A DNA stretch of 64,000 bases from Corydoras sp. C115 (GCA_019802505.1 JAFMOC010000024.1:866001-930000), one strand, 5' to 3'; shown: positions 22,030 through 32,950, numbered from the stretch's first letter. The notes: generated from the letters alone by a model not told the origin. Numbers and translations: made by a program.

Positions 22030-22178
22030 TGCTTGGGTTGCGGGGGGGCTCCCCATGCCCATCCAGGGGAGAAAGTTTTGGGTGCTGGGCAAATATACAC
22101 AGGACAGGGCGCCTATCTATTGCTAGGCACACACTCACTCACACAAACACACTCTATATAGGGCAATTTAGAGCATTC
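22030..22178 (-). mobile_element. Half-SINE-A array, unit 1
   Basis: 3' half only, from GGGTTGCGGGGGGGCTCCCC to GGGCAATTTAGAGCATTC. The GGATGG-type tail is missing. Confidence 0.88.
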
Positions 22179-22370
22179 ATCTATCCATCCATTGTCTTCC
22201 ACGTTATCCTGTACTAGGGTCGTGGGGGGTTCCCCATGCCCATCCATGGGAGAACTGGATTCTCGTTTTCGGGCACTGGGCAGATACACCCAGGACAGTG
22301 CACCAATCTATCATTGGGGACACACTCTCTCACACAAACACACTCTATATGGGGCAATTTATAGGGTTAA
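22179..22370 (-). mobile_element. Half-SINE-A array, unit 2
   Basis: Tail TCTATCCATCCATTGTC to GGGGCAATTTATAGGG. It has the insertion TGGATTCTCGT found also in 20948-21259. Confidence 0.9.
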
Positions 22371-22570
22371 TCCATCCATCCTTCATCTTTCGCTTTGTCC
22401 TCTACTAGGGTCGCGGGGGGGGTTCCCCATGCCTATCCAGGGGAGAAAGTTTTGGGCACTGGGCAAATACACCCAGGACAGCGTGCCAATCTATCACTGG
22501 GCACACACTCACTCACACACACACACAGACACACAAAAACACACTCTATATGGGGCAATTTGAAGCATTC
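22371..22570 (-). mobile_element. Half-SINE-A array, unit 3
   Basis: Tail TCCATCCTTCATC to GGGGCAATTTGAAGCATTC, with an internal CA run at 22512-22526. Confidence 0.9.
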
Positions 22571-22758
22571 ATTCATCCATCCATTATCTTCCGCTTTTTC
22601 TGTACTAGGGATGTGGGGGTTCCCTATGCCCATCCAGGGAGAACGTTTCAGGCACTGGGCAGATACACCCAGGACAGGGAGTCAATCTCACACACTCATA
22701 CACACACTCTATATGGGGCAATTTGGAGAATTCAATTGACCTTGATCCATGTTTTTGG
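22571..22758 (-). mobile_element. Half-SINE-A array, unit 4
   Basis: Tail ATTCATCCATCCATTATC, extending into the core (GATCCATGTTTTTGG) before the second direct-duplication copy starts. Confidence 0.9.
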
Positions 22759-22998
22759 ACACCTGCCTCTCATCCATTGTGGAATTGAATTAAACAGGAG
22801 GTTTGTTCCTTAACGTTGTAGTACGGTTTGCTTGTTTTATTTGTACACACATGCCCGCAGTCCTCAAGTGCCTGTGCAAGTCGAAACCCAAACCATGGAG
22901 AGACCGTCATTATATGTGTGGAGGGATGTGGCAACGTCGTAGTCCACCACACAGTGTGGATACCCGTGAGAATCTGATCAGACGTCCAGCCATGCGGA
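22759..22998 (+). repeat. Direct duplication, copy 2
   Basis: Second copy of 21775-22025; the half-SINE array lies between the two. Confidence 0.95.
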
Positions 22999-23592
22999 TG
23001 ACAGTTTGAGTAAAGGAGGGTGAGACTGCTTTTTCAGGGTTTGTAACTCTGTTTATTTATTGGGTGGGTAACACGCCCGTGTGTAGATGAGCAGGAAGAC
23101 ATGGACAGGTCCAAAAAGCACTCTCTGTGTTCCTGTCTGTTTAGGATTCAACGAGAAACTCTTTTCAAACAGAGAATCATTCGCTTGCAGGGTAACCTTA
23201 AAGCTTTGAGAGAAGGACTGGAGGTTTACAGAAGCCACTGTTTTAAAGGTTCTCAGCTGGTTCTCCATCCTCTACCCCGGTAAAGTAATAAGTGGAAGAT
23301 AATGAAAGAAATAACGAATGAAAATAACCTCCAAAACACATTTGAACATACATATATATACAAAGTCAATTTAAGTGCAAGCTTTTAAAGAAACTAAGAA
23401 ACTTAGCATTTTAAAAACTCAACAAAAATCCTGCCCGCTTCTGAAACGTTCTTTTCTTTGTCTCTTTTTTATAATTTTTTTTTTATAAATGATGATCAAA
23501 TGAGGATTTTATCCATGCATCCATCCTATCCATCCATATATCCATCCATCCATATTATATTATATAATATTATATTTTATATATATATATTA
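22999..23592. other. Unique intronic DNA
   Basis: Short open frames on both strands at 23053-23283 overlap each other without motifs. An imperfect AT-rich tract (with ATCCATCC units) lies at 23510-23590. Confidence 0.4.
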
Positions 23593-23935
23593 TGGCATGG
23601 TGGCTTAGTGGTTAGCACGTTCTCCTCTCAGCACTAGGGATTCCCGGTTCGAATCCCCATCTGGGTGGAGTTTCCATCTTCTCCCCATGTCCGCATGGGT
23701 TTCCTCCGGGTTCTCCGGTTTCCTCCCACAGTCCAAAAACATGGATCAGGTCAATTGAGTTCTCCAAATTGCCCCATATAGAGTGTGTTTGTGTGAGTGA
23801 TTGTGTGCCCAGTGATAGATTGGCACCCTGTCCTGGGTGTATCTGCCCAGCGCCTGAAACATTCTCCCCTGGATGTGCATGGGGAACTCCCCGCGACCCT
23901 AATGTAGGATAAAGCGTAAGATAATGGATGGATGG

Positions 23936-23937
<2 letters not shown>
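23593..23937 (+). mobile_element. SINE-A, full length
   Basis: GGCATGGTGGCTTAGTGG, B box GGTTCGAATCC, and tail GATAATGGATGGATGG, which passes into a TA array. Confidence 0.95.

Positions 23938-23999
<62 letters not shown>
23938..23999. repeat. (TA)n microsatellite at a SINE tail
   Basis: About 30 TA units, starting TATGTATATA right after GGATGGATGGA. Confidence 0.97.
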
Positions 24000-24001
<2 letters not shown>

Positions 24002-24999
24002 CGTAACCCACTTTCAGATCCAGATCCACCAGTTGAGCATCTCTTTTGTAGACGATAGAGTGTGAGTTTCCAGGAACCTGAAAGCCCGTACTGACTGTAT
24101 GGCATACATGCTTAAAAAAGGGAACTTGAAGAGATAGAAAGGAAAAGCGGGCAACGCGACTGGTTCAGTTAAAGGAATCGGGCTCACACTGCAGCATCTA
24201 ATTGGATTGGCTCCTTTCTGAAAGAGTAAATCCTCTTCCTCTATCCAGTCACCGTCTCACTCTTAAAGCCTCTTTTGCACGTGCAACCCGGTTTATTTAG
24301 ACATTTCCTAGAGGAACTGAATATATAATACACATTTAAGAAATACATTTCAATGAGGGTGCAAAAAAAAAAAAAAAAAAACTAGAACGGTGCGGTTCCT
24401 GAAGAACGCATGTGATTGCAGCTTGGCCGTAAGAGACACAGTGCATACGTACTGTATATCAAAGCAATACAGTGGGTAAAAAAGTGGGCATGGCCAGGTA
24501 ATAGACAGTCTCTCAATCACTCTGTGATTTCACAAGACCGGTCTGTTTCTGTGTGTCTGTGTTCTAATAAAATGTACTATAAAACATACTAACTATAGTG
24601 CATTCTAATAAAATGTATATATAGAAAGTCGAAAGTGTGTGTGTGTGTGATTAACATTTGACGTACTTACTCTTCGGAACCCTCTGTAGGTTGTACTCTT
24701 TACAAAGCACCAAAAAGCAACACAAGAGGCTTAATTTTAGCGGATTTTAGTGAGCTTGGTGATTTGGCGTCAGTGTGTCTTTGCTATCTTGACAACGTAA
24801 TTCATGTGTGTGATTTGGTAACTGAACACTTTACACTGTTTGCAAGAAACGTCATGCAAGCCGGGCCAAGTGAAGCCTTGTACCTCAACTACCCACTATA
24901 GAGACTAAGAAAACCTTGCACCATGTGTCTACTTTAAGTTATTCATCCATCCACACCTCAAAAGAAACAAGCATGAAACCGCATTTAAGTAATAACCAC
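24000..24999. other. Non-coding DNA with a duplicated block and poly(A)
   Basis: 24165-24275 (GGCTCACACTGCAGCATCTAAT, ATTGGCTCCTTTCTGAAAGA) matches 27428-27530 with substitutions. A-run at 24364-24382. Confidence 0.7.
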
Positions 25000-25188
25000 T
25001 AGGGGTGCTGAAAAAAATCGATCAACGGATCGCGATTCATAGTCCTGGCGATTCTGAATCGATTCAAAATGCCTAAATATGGATTAAAAAAAAATTTGAC
25101 GCTCAAACTCCCGAGCGTACTGCATATCGCATTACGTATCCACTCAGCCACCGTACAGCAAGCTTGTTAGAAAGCTCCCATTGTCTGA

Positions 25189-25413
25189 ATGGAGTCCGCT
25201 AGCATGGAGCAGGAAGCATGGAGCAGGGGGGATTGCGATTCGCCAGTGTTTGGCACACTTTGGATTTTACAATGTCCGGGAAAGAGAGAGCTTGACATGC
25301 ACAACTGTCTGCAAGGAGTGGAAATTGAATTTTATTTGAGGTACTTTGGAAATACGACAAATGCGCGAGCCCATTTTGCGCAACATCACCCTGAGCTAAA
25401 AGAAGTTGAATAG
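25189..25413 (+). pseudogene. hAT transposase remnant (BED zinc-finger region)
   Basis: A 74-codon frame ending at TAG at 25411. The pattern CPGKRELD ... YFGNTTNARAHFAQHHPEL fits the BED finger of ZBED-like hAT transposases: the His part is intact, while the Cys pair is degraded to a single DMHNCLQ. The DDE catalytic region expected of a full transposase is absent, so this is a decayed fragment. Confidence 0.7.
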
Positions 25414-25718
25414 TTGAAAATATATATCATATTTAAGGTGAAGTTTTGAAAATGTAGCGAATGTTGGTGCAATATAGTTAACAAGACTGACGTTTGTATT
25501 TTATTTTCAATGTTAAATTTTAAAGAATTGCAAAATATATATGCACTCTGACTGTAAAGTCTGTATTTTAGTAGATTAAAGGCTAATGCACCATGGTAAC
25601 TTTTGTATTAAAATATTTTGAATGATTTGTTCATTGATGGATGTTTTTTATGTAAGAAAAAGTAAGGCAGCTAAGCTAAACTAATACTGCTCATTTTAAT
25701 TTAGCGCAATCCTATTAT

Positions 25719-26069
25719 TCATTCATTCATTCATTATCTCCCGCTTTATCCTCTATTAGGGTCGCGGTGGGGTTCCCGATGCCCATCCAGGGGAGAACGT
25801 CTCGGGCGCTGGGCAGATAGACCCAGGACAGGGCGCCAATCCATCGCTGGGCACACACTCACTCACACAGACACACTCTATATGGGGCAATTTCGAGAAT
25901 TCAATTGACTTGATCCATGTTTTTGGACTGTGGGAGGAAACCGGAGAACCCGGAGGAAACCCACGCAGACACGGGGAGAACATGGAAACTCCACCCAGAT
26001 GGGGATTCGAACCGGGAATCCCTAGCGCTGAGCGGCTAATGTGCTAACCACTAAACCACCATGCCGCCG
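25719..26069 (-). mobile_element. SINE-A, full length, young subfamily
   Basis: CATT-type tail, ATTATCTCCCGC, B box intact (reverse GGATTCGAACC). Flanked by CAATCCTATTAT at 25707-25718 and 26070-26081. Confidence 0.96.
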
Positions 26070-26081
26070 CAATCCTATTAT

Positions 26082-26428
26082 CATTTATTCATTATCTCCC
26101 GCTTTATCCTCTATTAGGGTCGCGGTGGGGTTTCCCCATGCCCATCCAGGGGAGAACATCTCGGGCGCTGGGCAGATACACCCAGGACAGGGCGTCAATC
26201 CATCGCTGGGCACACACTCACTCACACAGACACACTCCATATGGGGCAATTTTGAGAATTCAATTGATTTGATCCATGTTTTTGGACTGTGGGAGGAAAC
26301 CGGAGAACCCGGAGGAAACCCACGCAGACACGGGGAGAACATGGAAACTCCACCCAGATGGGGATTCGAACCGGGAATCCCCAGCGCTGAGAGGCGAACG
26401 TGCTAACCACTAAGCCACCGTGCCGCCC
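26082..26428 (-). mobile_element. SINE-A, full length, young subfamily
   Basis: Very close to the previous copy. Flanked by CAATCCTATTAT at 26070-26081 and 26429-26440, so the target sequence occurs three times. Confidence 0.96.
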
Positions 26429-26482
26429 CAATCCTATTATATAAAATATAAATGTAATATAAATATAATATAAATATAAAAT

Positions 26483-26606
26483 GGGGCGGCACGGTGGTTT
26501 AGTGGTTAACACGTTCGCCTCTCAGAACTAGGGATTCCCGGTTTTAATCCCCATCTGTCCCACAGTCCAAAAACAAGTCAATTGAGTTCTCCAAATTGCC
26601 CCATAT

Positions 26607-26650
<44 letters not shown>

Positions 26651-26790
26651 TGAGTGTGTGCCTAGTGATAGATTGGCACCCTGTCCGGGGTGTATCTGCC
26701 CAGCGCCCGAAACGTTCTCCCCTGGATGGGCATTGGGAAACCCCACCGCAACCCTAATATAGGATGAAGCGGAAGATAATGAATGAAAGG
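26483..26790 (+). mobile_element. SINE-A with core deletion
   Basis: GGGGCGGCACGGTGG head, B box degraded (GGTTTTAATCC), and a deletion from CCCCATCTG to TCCCACAGTCC. A GT array of about 20 units lies at 26608-26648. Confidence 0.93.
26608..26648. repeat. (GT)n microsatellite inside SINE-A
   Basis: Expansion of the natural GTGTGTTTGTGTGAGTGAG segment of the SINE. Confidence 0.95.
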
Positions 26791-27055
26791 ATAAATATAA
26801 TATAATATTTATAAATATAAAATAATGCAAAAAGATTTGATACATGAAGGAACCTGAAGGTATTGTTTTAAATAATTGTTCTATTTGTTTACGTTGTTGT
26901 TTCATCTTGTCAATCACATAATTTAAACAAAATTTAAAGACCATTTCAACTGAAAAGTTGTCTCTGAATTGAAAATTGATTCAGAATCGAAAAGTCGTGA
27001 CCTCAAAAATTGGAATCGAATCGCACTGAGAGACATTGAGAGATTCGCACCCCTA

Positions 27056-27880
27056 GTAACCACTCTCTCCACCAATCACTGGTGTTGCTCGAACTCCGTA
27101 GAGCTGTTGGGACATCTTGAGATTCTTCTGGATGCTTTAGAGTATATATACCTCTGCAGGGTCCTGCTGTGTAAGTATGTCAACTGTAGTAACTGTGTGG
27201 ATTTGTATACACACTCCCACCAAATTCATCACATGACTTTAGATGTAAACTATAATAATCTAATAATGATATAAAAGCATGAATCCACTTCATTGTATGT
27301 TGTGTTTCTCAGTTCGACAATCTAACACAGATGGAGAACCCCGTCCTGTTCCGCTGCTTAAAAGGGCAGTTTAGGAGAATCGGGTCTGGACGTCATCCAG
27401 AGCTCATATGAGACCACAGTAAAGGAAATGGGCTCGCACTGTTGCATCTAATTCGATTGGCTCCTTTCCGAAAGAACGACTCCCCCTTCCATGTCCAGAC
27501 GCAGGGTCTCACTCTCTTAAACGCTCACACTGACTCACACTACTTTCCCATTCACTCCGCACACTCTCCTCTTCTTCGGCAGAGCCTCCCTGCTGTTTTG
27601 GCCGCTCCGCTATAAGCCCTGTTAGGGCATACGGTCAGGGGGAGAAGTTCGATTGGTTCTGGCAGAAATGTGGAAACTGGCCAAGTGCGGATTTCTCGTG
27701 GTATCTGAGGGAGGTTTGGGAGATGTGTGTAGAGTGGGAAAACCAAAATAAATCCCGAGTCTTAAAAATCATGTGTTATCAGATGTAAGGCCTGCTCAAC
27801 GAACTTTTATTTTAGCTACATTGTATATTCAAGAAAGAGGATGTGTGCTGTGAGTGACTCACGTTTACAAAATCCATCCA
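27056..27880. other. Non-coding DNA with a duplicated block
   Basis: 27428-27530 matches 24165-24275. 27140-27220 (CCTCTGCAGGGTCC, GTGTGGATTTGTATA) faintly resembles 1465-1530. No exon seen. Confidence 0.5.
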
Positions 27881-28228
27881 ATTCCATCCATTATCTTCCG
27901 CTTTATCCTCTACTAGGGTCACGGGAGGGTTCCCCATGCCCATCCAGGGGAGAAAGCTTCGGGCGCTGGGCAGATACACCCAGGACAGGGTGCCAATCTA
28001 TCACAAGGCACACACTTACACAGACACACAAACACACACTATATGGGGCAATTTGGAGAATTCATTTGATCTTGATCCATGTTTTTGGACTGTGGGAGGA
28101 AACCGGAGAATCCAGAGGAAACCCAAGTGGACACTTGAGAACATGGAAACTCCACCCAGATTGGGATTTAAACCGGGAATCCCTAGCACTGAGAAAACAC
28201 AAACGTGCTAACCACTAAGCCACCGTGT
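27881..28228 (-). mobile_element. SINE-A, full length
   Basis: TCCATCCAATTCCATCCATTATC through CTAAGCCACCGTG. Confidence 0.94.
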
Positions 28229-28239
28229 AATTTTTCATT

Positions 28240-28492
28240 TGTTCCCCATGCACATCCAGGGGAGAACGTTTCAGGTGCTGGACAGATACACCCAGGACAG
28301 GGTGCCAATCAATCGCTAGGCACATACACTCACACAAACACACTCTATATGGGGCAATTTGGAGAATTTTAATTGACCTTGATCCATGTTTTTGGACTGT
28401 GGGAAAATATAATCGGTTGCAGATAACATGGAAACTCCACCCAGATTGGGATTCGAACTGGGAATCCCATGTGTCGAGAGGCGAAGGTGGAT
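28240..28492 (-). mobile_element. SINE-A, both ends trimmed
   Basis: GTTCCCCATGCACATCCAGG to GGAATCCCATGTGTCGAG. The core is disrupted by AAATATAATCGGTTGCAGAT. Confidence 0.9.
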
Positions 28493-28532
28493 TTGTCAGT
28501 GTATCTATACCCCTTTGTAACATTGTAACATA

Positions 28533-28608
28533 CAGAATACCAGTTAAAAGTTTGGCCCAACCCCCTTCTTGCTCTACTGTCTTTTGTTGTTGTATAATTA
28601 CAGACTGT
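28533..28608 (+). mobile_element. MITE-M fragment (outer inverted repeat)
   Basis: CAGTTAAAAGTTTGGCCCAAC, CCCCTTCTTGCTCTACTG and AATTACAGACTGTGG, then SINE-A starts. Confidence 0.75.
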
Positions 28609-28929
28609 GGTAGTGGTTAACACGCCGCCTCTCAGCTCTGGGGATCCAGGGTCGAATACTGATCTGCGTGAAGTTCATGTCCTTCCCATGTCTGCATGGG
28701 TTTCAAGTGGGACCCACAGTCCAAAAACATGGTTTCAATGTAAATTGGATCCTAAATTAACCCATATACAGTAGAGAGTGTCTGTGTGAGTGAGTGTGTG
28801 CCCAGTGATAGATTGGCGTCCTGTCCTGGGTGTATCTGCCCAGCGCCTGAAACGTTCTCCCCTGGATGGGCATGAGGAATTCCCCTTGTCCCTAATAGAA
28901 GATCAAGTGGAAGGTAATAAATGAATGAG
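28609..28929 (+). mobile_element. SINE-A, diverged
   Basis: GGTAGTGGTTAACACGCCGCC, degenerate B box GGTCGAATACTG, and tail AATAAATGAATGAG. Confidence 0.9.
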
Positions 28930-29599
28930 TTTAATCCCCCACATGCTACACATTAAGGTACCTTGCTCAACTGAAGCAAACCCCGGATTACAATGCCCAA
29001 AAGCCCCAATGGCCCCCGTGTTATGCTACACAGATAACACGCAGCATCCCAAGTTAAGACTGATTAAGCTATTTTCCTTGTGATCACATTCATAATGACA
29101 AAGCAGTAATGCAATTCCAGTGTCCTCAATGAGAAGCCTTCAAATCTGATTGCATCTCATCTGGTCTAGTTAGGGAAGCCTAATCTACAGTACACAGCAA
29201 AAGTAAACAGGCCCTGTGTACTCGTGGCGTGTAATTAATTTCTTTCATGTCGTGCCAGTGCATAATCAGTATTTTGTTTGTCGCCTCAAACTTGAAAGCC
29301 AGGTTCAGGTGCGTCCCACTTGGCAGCGCCGGGAACTTAATTGGACAAATGTCCCATTGAACTGGTCAAGTGAGCATCTGGGCTCCGCTCGCATGGCTTT
29401 CTCAACCGGGCTGCTCCGTTTGACCTGGTACACAGAGTTAAAGGCCGAACCCGGGCCACAGCGGCGAGCTCCAACCCGGCACGGCACATGAAAGGACAAG
29501 CGGCCTGACGAGCGACACTGGCAGCTGCTTCCAGCTCTTGTTTACCTTCCTCTGTCAGTGGGCTTTTATTTCCGGTCCTGATTTAAAAACATAACCCTC
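28930..29599. other. Unique intronic DNA, possible conserved block
   Basis: 29216-29540 is GC-balanced, repeat-free and carries a 91-codon open frame without any known motif. It could be a conserved non-coding element; unproven. Confidence 0.35.
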
Positions 29600-30160
29600 T
29601 CAGATGTTGTCAGCTCTGTATCCATGGCTCTGCCGGAGCACTGTGGCTACGACGATTACTGAATGGAACCTGGATTTTTATTGGACTGGCAGTCCTGCAG
29701 GATGCCCTCAATGGACTTGTATAGTTTTCCAATTGTTAAATATAGATCACCTGATCATCACACAATCTGTACATTAGTGTCCTATACTGTTGATGCTTAC
29801 TGGCTGCTCAAGGAGGATGAGTCCCCCACTGAGTCTTGGTCCTCCCAAGGTTTCTTCCATAAGGGAGTTTTTTCTCTTTTAGGGTTTAATGGCTTATAAC
29901 ACTGTAAAGTAACGTCAATGGACCTGGGATTTGAACTCTTTGACACATTTACATTTACATTTGGTCATTTAGCAGATGCTTTCTTCCAAAGCGACTTACA
30001 AGGTGAGCACAGGGTTAATCACAACATCCTGATGCAATGAGGGTTAAGGGCCTTGCTCAAGGACCCACATTGGAGTTCAAAGGCTTAAAACACTGTAAAG
30101 CTGCTTTGTGACAATGTGCTATTTTAAAAAGCACTATATAAATAAATTACTTGAACTTAC
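29600..30160 (-). mobile_element. Element D, split by SINE-C
   Basis: Reverse copy of the element at 33023-33380: GGAACCTGGATTTTTATTGG, CAGTCCTGCAGGATGCCCTC, CCTCCCAAGGTTTCTTCC, and end CTATATAAATAAATTACTTG. Confidence 0.85.
29910..30081 (-). mobile_element. SINE-C nested in element D, rearranged
   Basis: ATTTACATTTGGTCATTTAG, AAAGCGACTTACAAGG and GAGGGTTAAGGGCCTTGCTC are family blocks. Flanked by GGCTTATAACACTGTAAAG (29891-29909) and GGCTTAAAACACTGTAAAG (30082-30100), 18 of 19 matching. The B-box part (GGACCTGGGATTTGAAC) lies on the wrong side of the tail compared with 45774-45970. Confidence 0.88.
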
Positions 30161-31370
30161 TCAGATGTGGTGGTACCTGAGACTACGTGTTAGTGTGCTC
30201 GGATGGAGGCTGATTCGTTGGCTCACCGCCTTGTTTTCATCAGCCGGAGGGCAACAGGCACTTGTTTTTGTGGCTCACTTTCTTATTATTAGTGCTTCAC
30301 CGGCTCGTCTGGCTTAATAAATGCTCGATAGAGGTGTGCGGCTTTGTCTACGCGCTAGATAAGAGATCGAAATTGAGACACAGGAAAACGGGTCGGTCAG
30401 GGCAAGTGAATGAAAGGGGGGGGGGGGGGGGTAATGCTTTACAGGGCTCCTCTATGCCAGGAATGGCTGCCCAAACCAACATGAAGGAGGGTGTCCCTAG
30501 CAACAGCCGGGGCTCATGGCAACGGCTGAATAGCGTTCCATCCCCAAGGAACATTCATTACTCCAGTTACAGCAAGACAATCGCCACAACCTGTCTTAAG
30601 CGAAAGAATGCAGACGCACACACAAATGCCAGCACTGACACAATAGCACGCAGCTGATTTTCCGATATTGTATTATAATAGACTTCTCCGGCTCTCCTTC
30701 CATCGCGCCACTCTCCATTCGTGGATTTGCTCTGCTGATATATGGGAACGAGGCTTAAGGGGTAATTTATAGTCGGCATAGAGAATGCTGCGAAAAAAAA
30801 CGAAAAAAAAAAAATCCCCTGCCTGCTGGTTATGTGCTATTTTTAAGGTCAGTGATTATGCACATTTATCATGGTTCTCTTTTTTTGTACTCGTGACATT
30901 GCCTCCACATAGTACAGTGGGAGACTTGATCAAGTTTGTATCGCAGACGACAGGCTGTGGTCGTTCTCTCAGCGTAGGTAATTGGCTATGATATCGGTTA
31001 TTTGAGCATCTTGGAAAGCCGGGTGGAGGAAGACGCAACGGCGTCTCGGTAAATGCCAATGGGCATCATGTCCGTGGGATTAGTCATTTAGCTAAATGTT
31101 AAGCTCTTGATTTTGGCGTTATATGAAGGAGTTAGCATTTATGCATGGAAGCATGGTGCACTGAAATGGGTTCCGCAGGTACAAATACCAAATGACTCAT
31201 GCATTGGGTCTCCGATATACGATCACCTGAATGGAAGCCGAATGCATGAGGGTTCGGAAAGTTTCCAGAGCGATTTCCGAATACACTACTGTATGTTATG
31301 TGTTCATTCTTTAAATTAGAACTATTAAAACATTGTTAGAATTATAATTTTTTAAATTCCAGATAGTCGT
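30161..31370. other. Unique intronic DNA
   Basis: A G-run lies at 30415-30431 and an A-rich run at about 30793-30812. Open frames up to 131 codons lack motifs and cross the G-run. Confidence 0.4.
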
Positions 31371-31712
31371 GGGCGGTACGTTGGCTTACTGGTTAGCACC
31401 TCCGCCTTTCAGCATTGGGGATCCAGGTTTGAATCCCGATCTGGGTGGAGTTTCCATGTTCTCCTCGTGTCTATGTGGGTTTCCTCCGGGTTCTCCGGTT
31501 TTGTCCCACATCCAAAGACATGGATCTAGGTCAATTGAATGCTCCAAATTGCCCCGTATATAGTGTGTTTTTGTGAGTGTATGCCCAGTGATAGATTGGC
31601 GCCCTGTCCTGGGTGTATCTGTCCAGCGCCCAAGACGTTCTCCCCTGGATGGGCATGGAGAACCCCCCCCCGCGACCCTAGTAGATGATAAAGCAGAAGA
31701 TAATGGATGGAT
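31371..31712 (+). mobile_element. SINE-A, full length
   Basis: GGGCGGTACGTTGGCTTACTGG, B-box-like GGTTTGAATCC, and tail AATGGATGGATAAAG. Confidence 0.94.
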
Positions 31713-31738
31713 AAAGGTAGTACTAGGTGGTACTACCT

Positions 31739-31815
31739 TTGTTTTTGGACTGTGAGAGGAAACTGGTGAACCCGGAGGAAAGCCACACGGACACAGAGAA
31801 CACCGTGCCACCCTG
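31739..31815 (-). mobile_element. SINE-A fragment (core to head, deleted)
   Basis: TTTGTTTTTGGACTGTGAGAGG to GAACACCGTGCCACCC. It faces the copy at 31371-31712. Confidence 0.8.
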
Positions 31816-32751
31816 TATAGAGTTATTGTCTTTGGAAATGTCTCTTTAAGCCAGTTCTGCCTCTCCTCTCTCCATTTGATGGCTCCTTGTCTTTTGTACA
31901 TACATGAAATACATTTTGATTAGAGCTCCCTCACTGGGATGAAGTTATTATGGTCAACAATGATGGTCTGCGGTGATTTCAGCCGGTCCGACTCGCAAAA
32001 CATTACCTTGCTGACGCTCACGAGATTGCAAACAATCTTCCTAATCATGTTACTGTATGCTTGGCAGCCTCCCTTCAATTTGCCTCCTGGTAGTAATGAG
32101 AACCACTGATTGGTTGGAGGAACCGGAGGCTACAGTGCACCTTTTCAGGAGCCGCCTGCTTTAATTTTACACCCGAAAATCCGAATCCTGCGTCTGAGAA
32201 CCCTGCCGAAAAGACATATTCATATTTGATGAGAGAACAGGAACAGTGAATTTCGAGTAGCCAGCATCAAAGAACGTAACGGTACTGCTGTTAGTATGCT
32301 ATCCGCTAGTTTGCTATTATTAACTGTAATCTTTTTGTGCTTGAGGTGTGACATGCCTCTCAAATAAAGGGTTGTGTGATACTCCATCGAGTGTTTTTTT
32401 TCATAATGGCAACCCCCGTAATGGCATTATAATATCAGTGATATGATGTACACTGCCTTAAAGGCATAACCTTCGCCACTGTATTGTTTCCACCGGCGTT
32501 TGAATGATTAGTGTTTATGGTTGTGGCAAACGTACGCTTATACACTTTAATCATCCGATTATTTTCTGGAATGTCTTTAGACAGTGGTGACCTTTAGATG
32601 CATTCAACCTTTGGCAGGTCAATATTTACAATGTTAGCGGTTGAAGCAGTGACACAGCGGCAAATCACTGATTTTTTGGAGGTTTGTATTGTATTGTAAC
32701 TTGAGGATCATTCAAAAATGATACATGAGCTTATAGAGTCTTATTTTGGCG
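31816..32751. other. Unique intronic DNA
   Basis: No exon or repeat recognised. Confidence 0.4.
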
Positions 32752-32950
32752 ATATTGGGTGAGCCATCGACCAATTGATTTGTGGATTCAAATCCCAGAT
32801 CCACTGAAGTTACCAATGTGGGTCCTCCAACAAGACCCTTAACCTTAATGGGCTGTATAGCCAACAATGTGTTCTGACCCTGGTCATCAAGTTGGGATAC
32901 TTGTAAGTGGCTTTGGATATAAGCATCTACTAAATGAGCTAATGCAATTA
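32752..32950 (+). mobile_element. SINE-C
   Basis: B box GGATTCAAATCCC, body AGTTACCAATGTGGGTCC, and tail CTTTGGATATAAGCATCTAC. Confidence 0.82.

Larger units (their letters stand above)
25000..27055 (+). mobile_element. hAT transposon, non-autonomous, with three SINE-A insertions
   Basis: Ends TAGGGGTGC and GCACCCCTA are inverted repeats; subterminal ATCGATTC-type motifs occur at both ends. Target duplication ATAACCAC (24992-24999) and GTAACCAC (27056-27063), 7 of 8 matching. An 8-bp duplication is the hAT hallmark. About 1 kb is hAT; the rest is SINE. The left part encodes a broken BED-type finger. The catalytic and dimerisation regions expected of a hAT transposase are not seen. Confidence 0.9.

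Noticed and set aside
29216..29491. 91-codon open frame in repeat-free DNA
   Set aside because: No motif or plexin similarity; opposing frames are also open. Kept only as a possible conserved non-coding block.
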